A stretch of 64,000 bases of DNA, from contig NZ_CANLQB010000007.1 in assembly GCF_947493125.1 (NCBI RefSeq), forward strand, positions 62,001 to 126,000. Reading direction: 5' to 3'. The DNA comes from an uncultured Roseobacter sp. (GTDB lineage Bacteria > Pseudomonadota > Alphaproteobacteria > Rhodobacterales > Rhodobacteraceae). Positions 23,451-33,200 of this stretch are shown here, in pieces. Below the pieces are notes generated by a model that had not been told where the DNA came from, did not search any database, and saw nothing but the letters and a program-made list of their open reading frames with translations. A program made the translations under genes and the position numbers. Position 1 is the first letter of the stretch. Every line of letters begins with the position of its first letter.

Positions 23451-25874
23451 CTAGGCGACATCCTTCCGCGAAGCGCGGGAAGCAATCAGGCTCGAGGCGT
23501 TCCAGATATCACGTGCATACCCCGTGATTGTCCGATCGGAGGAGAACCAGCCTACGCGGGCCGTGTTCAACGCGGCCATCCGGGTCCAATTGTTTTGATC
23601 TGCAAAGGCCATGTCCACGGTCCGCTGCATGTCGAAGTAACTGTCGAAATCGCAGGTCACGAGGAAGTAGTCATGGTCGAGCAGGCCCTGGACCAGACCA
23701 CTGTACCGCGATTTGTCCGACGGCGAGAACGCACCGCTTTCGATTTGCTTCAGCACCCGTGACAGACGCGGGCTCGCCTCGACGGCGCGGCGCGCATAGT
23801 TCGGCTCTGTCCGGCGCGCCGCAACCTCCGCCGCCGTCAGTCCGAAGAGGAAGAAGTTCTCTGCCCCCACGCAGTCGCGGATCTCGACATTCGCCCCGTC
23901 CAGCGTGCCAATGGTCGGTGCACCATTCAGCGCAAACTTCATGTTACCTGTGCCGGACGCCTCCTTGCCCGCGGTGGAGATTTGTTCGGAAAGGTCTGCC
24001 GCCGGGATCAGGATTTCAGCCATGGAGACGTTGTAGTTCTCCGGATAGACGATCTGGAGCAGACCCTGGGTTTTGAGGTCCGCGTTGATCACCTTGGCCG
24101 TATCGTTGGTCAGATGAATGATTTCCTTCGCCACAACATAGCCAGGCGCGGCTTTGCCTCCGAAAATCTTGACCCGCGGCGTCCAATTCGCGTTCGGGGC
24201 GTCATGGATATCATTCCAAAGCGCAATGGTTTCCAAGAGGTTCATCAACTGGCGCTTGTATTCGTGAATGCGCTTGATCTGCACATCGAACATTGCAGCG
24301 GGATCAATCGTGAGGTCGTCGCGGGTCTTGAGCCAGTTCGAGAGGCGCCGCTTGTTGGCGTCCTTGGCGTCCTGAAATCTGTCAAGGAAGGCCGCGTCAC
24401 CGGCGTGCGCGCTTAGCCCTTCGAGCTGTTGCAGATCATCGGGCCAGGACGTGCCGATGGTCTCGTTGATCAGGCTCCGCAACGGCGGGTTGCAGGAGTA
24501 AAGCCACCGCCGCGGCGTGATCCCGTTGGTCTGGTTGATGATCCGGCCCGGGTAGTCGCGGTTCAGGTCGGCAAAGACCGTCTCCTTCACCAGATCGGAG
24601 TGCAGGGCGGAGACACCGTTCACGCGATGGGCCATCACAAACGCCAGCTCGCCCATTTTCACCTCGCCATGCTCGATGATGCGCACGGCGCTGTCGGTCT
24701 CCGCCAAATGGGCCGCTTCGATCAGTTGGATGATCCGATGATGGCGCGGCAGCACGCGGGTGAAGAGATCTTCGGGCCAGCGCTCAAGCGCTTCGGGCAA
24801 AAGGGTGTGGTTGGTGTAGGCGAGGCAACGGCGGGCCGTGCTGATCGCCTGCGCCACTTCCATGCCGTGCGTGTCCATCAAGAGCCGGACCAGTTCGGGC
24901 CCCGCAACCGCGGGATGGGTATCGTTGAGCTGGATCGCGACATGGTTGGGCAGATCGGAAAGCTCGCCACCCTCGCTGAGAAAGCGCCGCAGCAGGTCCT
25001 GAATGGAGGCAGAGGTGAAGAAATACTCCTGTTTCAGCCGCAGTTCCTTGCCGATCTCCGTCGTATCATCGGGATAGAGAACGCGGCTGATCGTCCGAGC
25101 CAGCGCTTCGGGCGCGCTGGCGGCGATGTAGTCCCCGCGGTTGAAACTCGCCAGGTCAAAGGCCGTCGTCGGCTTGGCCGACCAAAGGCGCAGCGTGTTG
25201 GCCCAGCGACCCTGCCAACCAATCACAGGCGTATCATAGGCAGACGCCATGACGGTTTCAGCCGGGTGCCAGACGGGCTTGCCGTCGTGATCCTCCACAT
25301 GACCGCCAAACCCAATCGGATAGCTGACCTCTGGGCGTTCGAACTCCCAGGCATGGCGTTGGGCCAGCCAGGTTTCTGCAGTCTCCATTTGCGCCCCATC
25401 TTCGAAATGCTGCTCGAAGAGGCCGTGCTCATAGCGGATGCCATAGCCGTAAGCGGGAATTCCAAGCGTGGAGAGAGAGTCCATAAAGCAAGCCGCAAGG
25501 CGACCAAGACCACCATTGCCGAGTGCCGCATCTGGTTCATTCGCAACGACCGCGCCATAATCCTGACCCAGCTCGGTCAACGCTGCTTCGGCCACTGCAT
25601 CGAGCCCGAGATTGACCGCGACATCTTCGATCAGACGCCCGATCAGAAACTCCATCGACAGATAGTAGACCCGTTTGCCTTGGGCCTCATACGTCTTGCG
25701 CGTACTCTCAAACCACGGATCGACCACCCGGTCACGCAGAGCCAGTGACAGCGACATGCGCCAGTCGTAGAGCGCGGCGTGACCTTCGTCCTTGCCGAGC
25801 GAGTGTTTCAGATGGCGCAGAATTTCCGCGCTGAGATCTTGGGGTGTTACCGGGGGAATACTCATGTCAGACAT
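23451..25874 (-). CDS. glgP: Glycogen phosphorylase
   Basis: Releases glucose 1-phosphate from glycogen ends using phosphate and PLP, 807 aa. The PLP lysine lies in EASGTGNMKFALNGAPTIGT. Other family hallmarks include LGNGGLGRLAACFMDS and IQLNDTHPAVAGPELVRLL. It follows frk by 99 nt and precedes glgB by 12 nt. Degradation and synthesis enzymes therefore share one direction and probably one transcript, so net flux must be set allosterically. Confidence 0.96.
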   Translation of the reverse strand: MSDMSIPPVTPQDLSAEILRHLKHSLGKDEGHAALYDWRMSLSLALRDRVVDPWFESTRKTYEAQGKRVYYLSMEFLIGRLIEDVAVNLGLDAVAEAALTELGQDYGAVVANEPDAALGNGGLGRLAACFMDSLSTLGIPAYGYGIRYEHGLFEQHFEDGAQMETAETWLAQRHAWEFERPEVSYPIGFGGHVEDHDGKPVWHPAETVMASAYDTPVIGWQGRWANTLRLWSAKPTTAFDLASFNRGDYIAASAPEALARTISRVLYPDDTTEIGKELRLKQEYFFTSASIQDLLRRFLSEGGELSDLPNHVAIQLNDTHPAVAGPELVRLLMDTHGMEVAQAISTARRCLAYTNHTLLPEALERWPEDLFTRVLPRHHRIIQLIEAAHLAETDSAVRIIEHGEVKMGELAFVMAHRVNGVSALHSDLVKETVFADLNRDYPGRIINQTNGITPRRWLYSCNPPLRSLINETIGTSWPDDLQQLEGLSAHAGDAAFLDRFQDAKDANKRRLSNWLKTRDDLTIDPAAMFDVQIKRIHEYKRQLMNLLETIALWNDIHDAPNANWTPRVKIFGGKAAPGYVVAKEIIHLTNDTAKVINADLKTQGLLQIVYPENYNVSMAEILIPAADLSEQISTAGKEASGTGNMKFALNGAPTIGTLDGANVEIRDCVGAENFFLFGLTAAEVAARRTEPNYARRAVEASPRLSRVLKQIESGAFSPSDKSRYSGLVQGLLDHDYFLVTCDFDSYFDMQRTVDMAFADQNNWTRMAALNTARVGWFSSDRTITGYARDIWNASSLIASRASRKDVA

Positions 25875-25973
25875 CGGATCTCTTCACTTATGGGTTCATG
25901 GACGCGCGAGGCATCGGACTATGCAATTCCTCTGGTGATATATGTTTTGCATCGAGGACAACAGCGGTGATTG

Positions 25974-26900
25974 TCAAAGCTCGTGGGCCCAAGGCGGATT
26001 TGCCCCAGCCCTTGCAACAGTCACGGCTGCAACTCGCGCGCCATGGGCCAAGGCGCGGGTCAGTGCTGCGGGGTCGATTTCGGACCTCTTGGATTTGGAC
26101 AGAAGGCCATCCTCGGCGAGTTTGGAGAGCACTCCCGCGTTGAACGTATCTCCTGCCCCGACAGTGTCCACGACCGCGACCCGCTCGGCGGGCACGTTCA
26201 CGACCGGGCCATTGGCAAGAATGGCAGACGCGCCTTCCGAGCCCCGGGTGACGATGACCACCTGTGGCCCGGCTGCACAGAGGCGCCTGGCCTTGTCCTC
26301 GAGGCCGGCCGCATCGGGCACAATCCAATCAAGATCCTCGTCAGAGACCTTCACGATGTCCGATACGGCGACCATGCGATCAAGACGTGCGCGGTAGCGC
26401 GCTGCGTCCTTCACGAACGCCGCGCGAATATTTGGATCAATCATGATCAGACGACGCGGTGCCTCCCGCTCTGCGAGAGCGGCATAGAACTCGGCGCAGG
26501 GTTCGCTGATCAGGCTTATGCCACCGAAATAGAGCGCCGCTGCAGCGTCCGGCAGATCGGGGAGCTGGTCCGGGGTCAGGCTGCGTCCAGCCGTGTTTTC
26601 GTCGTAGAACGTATAGCGGGCCTGGCCGTTGGTCAGTTGCACAAAGGCCAGCGTTGTGGGCAGTGGCGAGCGGATCACGTGGCTGCAATCCACCCCGCTT
26701 TCAACCAGTGCCTCGGAAAGCTGCATCCCGAACAGGTCTTGCGAAAGGCCGGTGACGAACCCGGTTTCCTGCCCCAGGCGTCCAAGCGCTATGGCGGTAT
26801 TGAAGACCGCGCCACCCGCATGCGGCGTAAAGCAGTTGCGCCCATCGACGGTGGTCGACGGGATCATGTCGATCAGGGCTTCACCGCAGCAGATGATCAT
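25974..26900 (-). CDS. frk: Fructokinase, PfkB family
   Basis: Phosphorylates a sugar with ATP, most likely fructose to fructose 6-phosphate, 308 aa. The N-terminal MIICCGEALIDMIPS, the glycine-rich sugar site PHAGGAVFNTAIALGRLG and the C-terminal base motif VGAGDTFNAGVL define a PfkB kinase. The start at 26900 has AAGGAG 9 nt upstream. A complete Frc fructose importer lies about 4 kb away and FrcK is a different kinase, which favours fructose. 2-keto-3-deoxygluconate is an alternative given the adjacent eda. Confidence 0.88.
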   Translation of the reverse strand: MIICCGEALIDMIPSTTVDGRNCFTPHAGGAVFNTAIALGRLGQETGFVTGLSQDLFGMQLSEALVESGVDCSHVIRSPLPTTLAFVQLTNGQARYTFYDENTAGRSLTPDQLPDLPDAAAALYFGGISLISEPCAEFYAALAEREAPRRLIMIDPNIRAAFVKDAARYRARLDRMVAVSDIVKVSDEDLDWIVPDAAGLEDKARRLCAAGPQVVIVTRGSEGASAILANGPVVNVPAERVAVVDTVGAGDTFNAGVLSKLAEDGLLSKSKRSEIDPAALTRALAHGARVAAVTVARAGANPPWAHEL

Positions 26901-26936
26901 GGTCCGGCTCTCCTTCCGCATCACCAATCGCTTGAT

Positions 26937-27578
26937 CTACGCCTTCAGTTTCGATGCGTCTTGCGCCAGCGCCTCGATCCCGGCCCAATCCCCGCTTGCA
27001 ACGAGATCGGACGGAGCAACCCAACTGCCTCCGGCACAAAGGACATTCGGCAAGTCGAGATACTCCTGCGCATTCTTCGGGCTGACGCCCCCCGTCGGGC
27101 AGAAGCTGATTTGCGGCAGAGGTCCACCGATAGCCTTGAGCGCGGGGGCACCGCCTGAGGCTTCAGCAGGAAAGAACTTCAGGACATCATAGCCGCGTTC
27201 CAACAGCCGCATCGCCTCAGACGCGGTCGCAGCGCCCGCAAGCAGCGGCAAGCCTTCGGCCTCGCAAGCCTCCAGCAGAGCCTCGGTCGCCCCTGGGGAG
27301 ACACCGAAGGTGGCGCCTGCCGCCTTTGCGTTTTTCACGTCCTGGGGACTGACCAGGGTCCCCGCCCCCACGACACCGCCTTTGACCTTCGCCATCTCCG
27401 AAATGGCCTCGAGAGCGGCAGGTGTGCGGAACGTGACTTCCAGCGCAGGCAAGCCGCCTGCCACGAGGGCCTCGGCCAGGGGTCGGGCATGCGCGGCCTC
27501 CTTCACGACGAGCACCGGCACGATGGGTGCCAACCTGCAAATCTCGCGAGCGCGTTTGCTGGCCTCTTGCGGGGTCAT
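26937..27578 (-). CDS. eda: 2-keto-3-deoxy-6-phosphogluconate aldolase
   Basis: Splits KDPG into pyruvate and glyceraldehyde 3-phosphate, 213 aa. The Schiff-base lysine is in DVLKFFPAEASGG; the Glu of LPALEVTFRTP and the phosphate loop FCPTGGVSP are present. I place the start at 27578 (MTPQEASKRA) because GGAAAGGA lies upstream and the longer frame overlaps edd. It is 13 nt from edd. Its glyceraldehyde 3-phosphate would be used by the product of gap upstream. Confidence 0.96.
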   Translation of the reverse strand: MTPQEASKRAREICRLAPIVPVLVVKEAAHARPLAEALVAGGLPALEVTFRTPAALEAISEMAKVKGGVVGAGTLVSPQDVKNAKAAGATFGVSPGATEALLEACEAEGLPLLAGAATASEAMRLLERGYDVLKFFPAEASGGAPALKAIGGPLPQISFCPTGGVSPKNAQEYLDLPNVLCAGGSWVAPSDLVASGDWAGIEALAQDASKLKA

Positions 27579-27591
27579 CGGATGTCCTTTC

Positions 27592-29397
27592 CTAGAAGAG
27601 CACGCTGGCGCCGGTGTCAGCGGTCCCGACAGACCGGCGGAACTGTGCAAAGAGTTCACGACCCAGACCGAATTCATTCGCGCCGAGATTGGCGCGGACG
27701 GGCTCGCGGTCGAGCACACCCGGCGTCTTGATCTCAAGCTCGCCGGTTGTGGCGTCCACGCGGAGGATATCACCATCCTGAAGTTTGGAGATCGCACCGC
27801 CGTCCAGAGCCTCGGGACTGACGTGGATGGCCGCTGGGACGGAGCCCGAGGCGCCTGACATGCGCCCGTCGGTGACCAGTGCCACATTGATCCCCCGCGC
27901 CTGCAGGTTCTTCAGAAGCGGCGTCAGGCTGTGCAACTCGGGCATGCCATTGGCCTTCGGGCCCTGAAAGCGCACCACAACGACTGTATCTTCCGTGATC
28001 TCCTGCGCGCGGCAGGCGACCTTGACCTCCTCCTGATCGTGGAAGACGCGCACGGGCGCCTCGACGATCTGATGCTCTGGCTTCACGGCAGAGACCTTCA
28101 TGACAGCGTTGCCAAGGGACCCGCTCATGCGTTTCAGGCCGCCCGTTGGCTGGAACGGGTCTGACGCGGGCCGCAGGATCTTTTCGTTCAAGCTGTGCGG
28201 CGCGCCCTCTTCCCAGACCAGCGCACCATCTCTGAGCTTGGGTTCCCGCGTATAGGCCTCCAACCCACCACCAGCGACAGTCTTTGTGTCTGCATGCAGA
28301 AGACCCGCGCCCAGAAGCTCACGGATCATGTAGCCCAAGCCTCCGGCGGCGTGGAAATGATTCACATCCGCCAGGCCGTTGGGATAGACCCGCGCGAGCA
28401 GTGGCGTCACCTCGGACAGATCGGAGAAGTCCTGCCAGTCGAGGAGGATGCCGCCTGCGCGCGCCATGGCAACCAGATGGATCAGCAGGTTCGTCGAGCC
28501 ACCCGTCGCGTTCAGCCCGATGATGCCATTCACAAAGGCCTTCTCGTCCAGCACGTCACAAACCGGCAGGTAGGTGTCGCCCAGATCCGAATGCGCCAAT
28601 GCGCGCTGCGCGCCCGCCCTAGTGAGCGCATCGCGAATCTCGGTATTGGGAGTGACAAAACTGGTGCCGGGCAGGTGCATGCCCATGAATTCCAAGAGCA
28701 TCTGGTTGGTATTGGCAGTGCCGTAGAAGGTGCAGGTGCCCGGACCGTGGTAAGCGCCCATTTCCGCCTTCATCAGCGCGTCTCGGTCGACCTCACCAGC
28801 GGCAAACTTCTGGCGTACTTGGGATTTTTCTTCGTTCGAGAGGCCCGAGGTCATCGGACCCGCAGGCAGGAAGACCGTCGGGATATGGCCGAATGTCTGC
28901 GCGGCGATAATCAGCCCCGGTACGATCTTGTCGCACACACCCAGATAGACCGCCGCATCGAAGGTGTTGTGCGTCATCGCGATGCCCGTCGCCATGGCGA
29001 TGAGGTCGCGGGAGAAGAGGCTCAACTCCATGCCCGGCTCGCCTTGGGTCACGCCATCACACATGGCGGGCACGCCACCTGCGACCTGCGCCGTGGCACC
29101 CACTTCGCGCGCTGCCTCCCGGATCAGATCGGGAAACCGCTCGAACGGCTGATGCGCCGAGAGCATGTCATTGTAGGTCGTCACAATCGCGAGGTTCGGC
29201 GCCTGTTCAGTGGCCAGTGCGTCTTGATCCGGGCCCGCACCCGCATAGGCATGCGCCTGTCCGCTGCAACTGAGATGCCCGCGCGCAGGGCCTTTCACGC
29301 GGGCGGCTTGCATGCGGGCCAGATAGTCGCCACGCGGCCCCTCGCTGCGGGCGATGATCCGGTCGGTGACGCGGGCAATCGTGTCGTTCAAGGGCAT
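27592..29397 (-). CDS. edd: 6-phosphogluconate dehydratase
   Basis: Iron-sulfur dehydratase of the Entner-Doudoroff pathway converting 6-phosphogluconate to KDPG, 601 aa. IlvD/Edd cysteine sites are visible in [32 protein letters not shown] and [13 protein letters not shown]. It lies between gap and eda. Zwf and Pgl, which supply the substrate, are not in this window, so the upper branch is encoded elsewhere. Confidence 0.96.
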   Translation of the reverse strand: MPLNDTIARVTDRIIARSEGPRGDYLARMQAARVKGPARGHLSCSGQAHAYAGAGPDQDALATEQAPNLAIVTTYNDMLSAHQPFERFPDLIREAAREVGATAQVAGGVPAMCDGVTQGEPGMELSLFSRDLIAMATGIAMTHNTFDAAVYLGVCDKIVPGLIIAAQTFGHIPTVFLPAGPMTSGLSNEEKSQVRQKFAAGEVDRDALMKAEMGAYHGPGTCTFYGTANTNQMLLEFMGMHLPGTSFVTPNTEIRDALTRAGAQRALAHSDLGDTYLPVCDVLDEKAFVNGIIGLNATGGSTNLLIHLVAMARAGGILLDWQDFSDLSEVTPLLARVYPNGLADVNHFHAAGGLGYMIRELLGAGLLHADTKTVAGGGLEAYTREPKLRDGALVWEEGAPHSLNEKILRPASDPFQPTGGLKRMSGSLGNAVMKVSAVKPEHQIVEAPVRVFHDQEEVKVACRAQEITEDTVVVVRFQGPKANGMPELHSLTPLLKNLQARGINVALVTDGRMSGASGSVPAAIHVSPEALDGGAISKLQDGDILRVDATTGELEIKTPGVLDREPVRANLGANEFGLGRELFAQFRRSVGTADTGASVLF

Positions 29398-29436
29398 CTC
29401 GGTTCCTTTCGGTCCCTGGACGGTTCAGACGGCAGC

Positions 29437-30444
29437 TTAGGTCTTGGACAGCTCCGCGAGCCTGCGGCCAGTGTCGATCATCCGGTTCGCAAAACCCCAC
29501 TCATTGTCGTACCAGCTGACCACGCGCACCAGACCGTCGGCGGTGACGCTGGTCTGCGGGGCGGCAAAGCTCGACGAATGCGGGTCGTGGTTATAGTCGA
29601 TGGAGACGGTCGGATCTGTCTCATACGCGAGAATGCCTTTGAGCTCACCTTCGGCGGCGGCTTTCATCGCGGCGTTGATCTCATCTTTGGTGGCCGGTTT
29701 CTCCGTGGTGCAGGTCAGATCGACCAGCGAAACATTAGGCGTCGGCACCCGCACGGCGGAGCCTTCGAGCTTGCCTTCCAGATGGGGCAACACCAGCGAG
29801 ATCGCCTTGGCGGCACCCGTGGAGGTCGGCACCATCGACAGAGCCGCAGCACGCCCGCGGTAAAGATCCTTGTGCGGCGCGTCATGCGATGGCTGGTCGC
29901 CGGTGTAGGCGTGTATTGTGGTCATATAGCCGGTTTTGATCCCGAACGCTTTGTCGAGCACATAAGCCACCGGTGCCAGGCAGTTCGTGGTGCAGGAGGC
30001 GTTGGAAATGACGATGTCATCCTTGGTCATATCCCTATGGTTCACCCCATAAACCACGGTCCGATCCGCGCCTGCTCCGGGTGCCGAAATCAGCACGCGC
30101 CGCGATCCATTCTCGAGGTGCTGCGCCGCTTTTTCCCGTGCGGTGAAGAGACCGGTGCATTCCATGGCCACATCGACCCCGTCCCAGGGCAGCTCAGCCG
30201 GATTGCGGATCGCGGTCACGGTGATGGATTTGCCATTCACCACAAGAGCATCACCCGACACGGAGACCTCTGCGTCAAAACGGCCATGCACGCTGTCATA
30301 TTTTAGAAGATGCGCCAGTGTCTCAGGGGTCGACAGGTCGTTGATCGCGGTGACCTCGACGGCGGAGACCTTGTTTTCCACCAGCGCGCGCAGCACACCC
30401 CGACCGATACGACCAAACCCGTTGATTGCAACTGAATGAGACAT
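29437..30444 (-). CDS. gap: Glyceraldehyde-3-phosphate dehydrogenase, type I
   Basis: Oxidises glyceraldehyde 3-phosphate to 1,3-bisphosphoglycerate, 335 aa. The Rossmann start INGFGRIGRGVLRAL, the catalytic cysteine motif SNASCTTNCLAPV and the phosphate site region are intact. The start at 30444 has GGAGGAAGAAG just upstream. It is the first gene of the long ED/glycogen run and has its own promoter region with a LacI-type palindrome. The pairing with edd/eda suggests it serves ED flux; other gap paralogs may exist elsewhere. Confidence 0.95.
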   Translation of the reverse strand: MSHSVAINGFGRIGRGVLRALVENKVSAVEVTAINDLSTPETLAHLLKYDSVHGRFDAEVSVSGDALVVNGKSITVTAIRNPAELPWDGVDVAMECTGLFTAREKAAQHLENGSRRVLISAPGAGADRTVVYGVNHRDMTKDDIVISNASCTTNCLAPVAYVLDKAFGIKTGYMTTIHAYTGDQPSHDAPHKDLYRGRAAALSMVPTSTGAAKAISLVLPHLEGKLEGSAVRVPTPNVSLVDLTCTTEKPATKDEINAAMKAAAEGELKGILAYETDPTVSIDYNHDPHSSSFAAPQTSVTADGLVRVVSWYDNEWGFANRMIDTGRRLAELSKT

Positions 30445-30498
30445 CTTCTTCCTCCAGAACTTCTTCTGCCATGCGCCGATCGGATTCGGCCCCGCTTT

Positions 30499-30510
30499 GT
30501 TAGCGCTAAC
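30499..30510. promoter_or_regulatory. LacI-family-type operator palindrome upstream of gap
   Basis: GTTAGCGCTAAC is a perfect 12-bp palindrome with the central CG typical of LacI/GalR-family operators. It lies 55 nt before the gap ATG in the only spacer upstream of the gap-edd-eda-frk-glg run. No LacI-family gene is in the window, so the regulator must be encoded elsewhere. On the minus strand a TTGAAG hexamer lies upstream of it, so the palindrome could overlap the -10 region; this is tentative. Confidence 0.7.
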
Positions 30511-30584
30511 GATCACATTTTTGCGCAGACTTCAATGGTTGATCGGCGCGGCTTTGCCAAAGAATAGCACGGCCCCGGCCTTTT

Positions 30585-31229
30585 TCAGCACTGCAACGCG
30601 GTTTCCCGAAACAGGATATCCGCCGCGAGTGACTGCTCGTCGACCAGACGCGCGTTGCGCAAATCATTTCCCTCCGCGCGCGCGACGGCTGCCTCTTGCG
30701 GCATACCTTCGGTCAACCAGCGGTCGATCAGACGCAAGCGCAGAGTTTCCATGGACACATCAAGGCGGATGCTCAGATCCCAGAGAAACCGCAGATCGCG
30801 CCAGCCCGGTGCGTCCAGTTGCAGATAGTTGCCTTCGACAATCACGGTATCGCAGTCGGCTTGCAGACACCCTACCCCGGCAATGGCGATATCGCGGGAT
30901 CGGTCAAAGCGCGGGTAGTAGACAGGGGTTTCCGCGCCGAGCGCCTCGGCCAACCTCCGAAAGCCTCCAACATCGAAGGTTTCCGGCGCGCCCTTGCGGT
31001 CCAGCAGCCCCATCCTGGCCAGTTGCGTGTTGTCGAGGTGGAAGCCGTCCATCGGCACCACCTCAGCCGCGCACTCGTTCGCGGTCAGCGCCTCTGCAAG
31101 CCGATCTGCCAGTGTTGACTTGCCGCTGCCCGGCGCGCCTGCCACGGCAATCAGCCTGCGCTGCGCTTTGCGCGGCGCGGCGCGGATCACGTCAATCAGC
31201 GCATCAAGGGTCTCGATTGTCCGGCTCAC
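30585..31229 (-). CDS. frcK: P-loop kinase of the uridine kinase/phosphoribulokinase fold (FrcK-like)
   Basis: 214 aa with Walker A AVAGAPGSGKSTLADRL, substrate region VVPMDGFHLDN and IVEGNYLQLD. It overlaps frcA by 4 nt and is last in frcBCAK, the order known from Sinorhizobium fructose import. The family fold suggests sugar or nucleoside phosphorylation. Because a PfkB fructokinase lies nearby, the exact substrate of FrcK is uncertain. Confidence 0.85.
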   Translation of the reverse strand: MSRTIETLDALIDVIRAAPRKAQRRLIAVAGAPGSGKSTLADRLAEALTANECAAEVVPMDGFHLDNTQLARMGLLDRKGAPETFDVGGFRRLAEALGAETPVYYPRFDRSRDIAIAGVGCLQADCDTVIVEGNYLQLDAPGWRDLRFLWDLSIRLDVSMETLRLRLIDRWLTEGMPQEAAVARAEGNDLRNARLVDEQSLAADILFRETALQC

Positions 31230-32002
31230 GCCGCCACGTCTGCTGCGGGCGGCTCCTTCGCGCCGGTCATGAAGGCCACCGCGTCGGACATCGTGTAGTC
31301 TTTGGGGTCGATGACGCAGAGCCGCTTGCCAAGCCGGTGCACGTGGATCCGATCGGCGACCTCAAACACATGCGGCATGTTGTGGCTGATCAGGATGATC
31401 GGGATGCCGCGGGACTTCACGTCCATGATCAGCTCCAGAACCCGGCGCGACTCCTTCACGCCAAGTGCCGCTGTCGGCTCGTCGAGGATGATAACTTTTG
31501 ATCCGAAGGCGGCGGCGCGCGCAACGGCCACACCCTGCCGCTGTCCGCCCGAGAGCGTCTCAACCGCCTGGTTGATGTTCTGGATGGTCATCAGGCCCAG
31601 CTCCGACAGCTTGTCGCGCGCCATACGTTCCATCTCGGCCCGGTCCAGTTGCCGAAGCCATTTGCCGCGAAACCCCGGCTTCCGAATCTCGCGTCCCATG
31701 AACATGTTGTCCGCAATCGACAGGGCTGGCGACATGGCGAGCGTCTGATACACGGTCTCGATCCCCTCGTTCCGCGCATCGATCGGCGACGTGAAATGCA
31801 CCTGTCGACCTTCGAGAAAAACCTCTCCTTCATCGGGGATGACCGCACCGGAGACCGCCTTGATCAGCGACGATTTCCCGGCACCGTTGTCTCCGATCAC
31901 CGCGAGGATCTCCCCCGGCATCAGATCGAAATCGCAGTGATCCAGCGCTGTGACACGGCCATAGCGTTTGACCAGGTTGCGTCCTTTGAGGATGGGTTCC
32001 AT
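31226..32002 (-). CDS. frcA: Fructose ABC transporter ATP-binding protein
   Basis: Single-domain ATPase, 258 aa. Walker A GDNGAGKSSLIK, signature LSGGQRQG, Walker [13 protein letters not shown] and H-loop LISHN are intact. I use the ATG at 32002, which overlaps the permease stop (TGATG) and has AAAGG upstream. An in-frame ATG 24 nt earlier (MDQKGLSL) is possible. It closely resembles the xylose-operon ATPase in domain layout. Confidence 0.93.
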   Translation of the reverse strand: MEPILKGRNLVKRYGRVTALDHCDFDLMPGEILAVIGDNGAGKSSLIKAVSGAVIPDEGEVFLEGRQVHFTSPIDARNEGIETVYQTLAMSPALSIADNMFMGREIRKPGFRGKWLRQLDRAEMERMARDKLSELGLMTIQNINQAVETLSGGQRQGVAVARAAAFGSKVIILDEPTAALGVKESRRVLELIMDVKSRGIPIILISHNMPHVFEVADRIHVHRLGKRLCVIDPKDYTMSDAVAFMTGAKEPPAADVAA

Positions 32003-33075
32003 CAGACTGAGACCTTTCTGATCCATTGATCCACACCAACCGCAGCGATGATCAACACCCCGATCAGCAGGTAAGTCCACTGCGCGTCCGCACCCAGCAG
32101 GCGCAGCCCGAGCGTGAAGACCCCGACGATCAGCGCGCCGAAGAGCGTGCCCATGATCGAGCCGCGCCCGCCGAAGAGCGATATCCCTCCGATGACGACA
32201 GCTGTAATGCTCTCGATGTTGGCCAACTGCCCGGAGGTCGGCGATACCGAGCCGATCCGGCCGATCAGTGCCCAGCCCGCAAAGGCGCATATGAGCCCGG
32301 CAAGCATATAGACGGATATGAGCGTCCGTTTGACGTTGACACCGGACAGCTCGGCGGCTTCCGGATCATCTCCAACGGCGTAGACGTGGCGGCCCCAGGC
32401 TGTGTGTTTGAGCGCATAGGCCAGCACGAAGACCAGAACGAGCATAAAGACCGCTCCAAATGTCAGGCGCGCGCTGCCAAGCTGGATGGTTGTGCCAAAA
32501 AACTGCAACAGCGATGCTTCGGCCTCGATCTCTTGCGAGCGGATGGTTTCATTGGCGGAGTAGAGGAAGTTGGTGGCCAGCACGATCTGCCACATCCCAA
32601 GCGTCACGATAAAGGGCGGCAGCTTGACCCGCGCAACCAGCCAGCCGTTGAGAAAGCCGATGAGCGTGCCACAGAGCAGCCCGCAGGCAACGGAGATCTC
32701 GACCGGGATACCATAGCGGAACGTGAACTGACCCATAACCACGGACGACATCACCATGATTGCGCCCACGCTGAGGTCGATGCCAGCCGTCAGGATCACC
32801 AGACTTTGCGCTGCCGCGACAATCCCTACGATCTGAACCTGTTGCAGGATAAGCGTCAGAGCGAAGGGCGAGAAGAATTTCGTGCCCAGCAGCAGCCCGA
32901 AAATCAGGATTGATGCGACCAGAACGATGAGCGGCACCAGAGACGGGTTGACGTGCAACAGATGCTGAACCGTCCCGACGATCCCCCGGTGTGGCGCCTC
33001 GAACGCGGCCACTGCCTCCGGCTGCCGCTTCAGATCAGCCTCGTAGTTTTGAGATTTTCCTGATGTCTCAGACAC
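32002..33075 (-). CDS. frcC: Fructose ABC transporter permease
   Basis: CUT2-type membrane subunit, 357 aa, with an N-terminal cytoplasmic tail of about 45 residues and multiple hydrophobic segments (LVPLIVLVASILIFGLLLG, MLVLVFVLAYAL). The CUT2 cytoplasmic loop VGDDPEAAELSGVN is present, matching [14 protein letters not shown] in the xylose permease. It couples to frcA by a 1-nt overlap and is separated from frcB by 125 nt containing a strong hairpin. Confidence 0.93.
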   Translation of the reverse strand: MSETSGKSQNYEADLKRQPEAVAAFEAPHRGIVGTVQHLLHVNPSLVPLIVLVASILIFGLLLGTKFFSPFALTLILQQVQIVGIVAAAQSLVILTAGIDLSVGAIMVMSSVVMGQFTFRYGIPVEISVACGLLCGTLIGFLNGWLVARVKLPPFIVTLGMWQIVLATNFLYSANETIRSQEIEAEASLLQFFGTTIQLGSARLTFGAVFMLVLVFVLAYALKHTAWGRHVYAVGDDPEAAELSGVNVKRTLISVYMLAGLICAFAGWALIGRIGSVSPTSGQLANIESITAVVIGGISLFGGRGSIMGTLFGALIVGVFTLGLRLLGADAQWTYLLIGVLIIAAVGVDQWIRKVSV

Positions 33076-33161
33076 AGATCTCCCCCTCCCTGTCCTCGGG
33101 CTTCGCGCAGATGCCTCTTTTGCAGCATGACAGACCGGACCTCAGAAGTCCCGATCAGATG

Positions 33162-33186
33162 TGGCGCGCGGGGATCCCGCGCGCCA
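33162..33186 (-). terminator. Perfect 11-bp hairpin between frcB and frcC
   Basis: Arms 33162-33172 and 33176-33186 pair perfectly around a 3-nt loop and are almost pure G/C. No T-run follows on the transcribed strand, so it looks like a pause or 3'-protection structure rather than a full terminator. It would favour accumulation of the frcB segment, as in other binding-protein-first transporter operons. Confidence 0.6.
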
Positions 33187-33200
33187 GTTATCGCAGCTGT

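Noticed and set aside
21411-23762. 783-codon open frame on the plus strand opposite glgB
   Set aside because: It is antisense to the clear glgB gene and the glgP end, has no recognisable domain, and is a shadow of high-GC third-position bias.
28195-30306. 703-codon open frame on the plus strand opposite edd and gap
   Set aside because: It lies over two well-supported enzymes, shows no family motif and is His/Arg/Gly-rich as shadow frames are.
30571-30585. GGCCCCGGCC followed by TTTTT on the plus strand, terminator-like
   Set aside because: The stem is only 4 bp with a 2-nt loop, and no plus-strand gene ends nearby; the T-run includes the frcK stop region.
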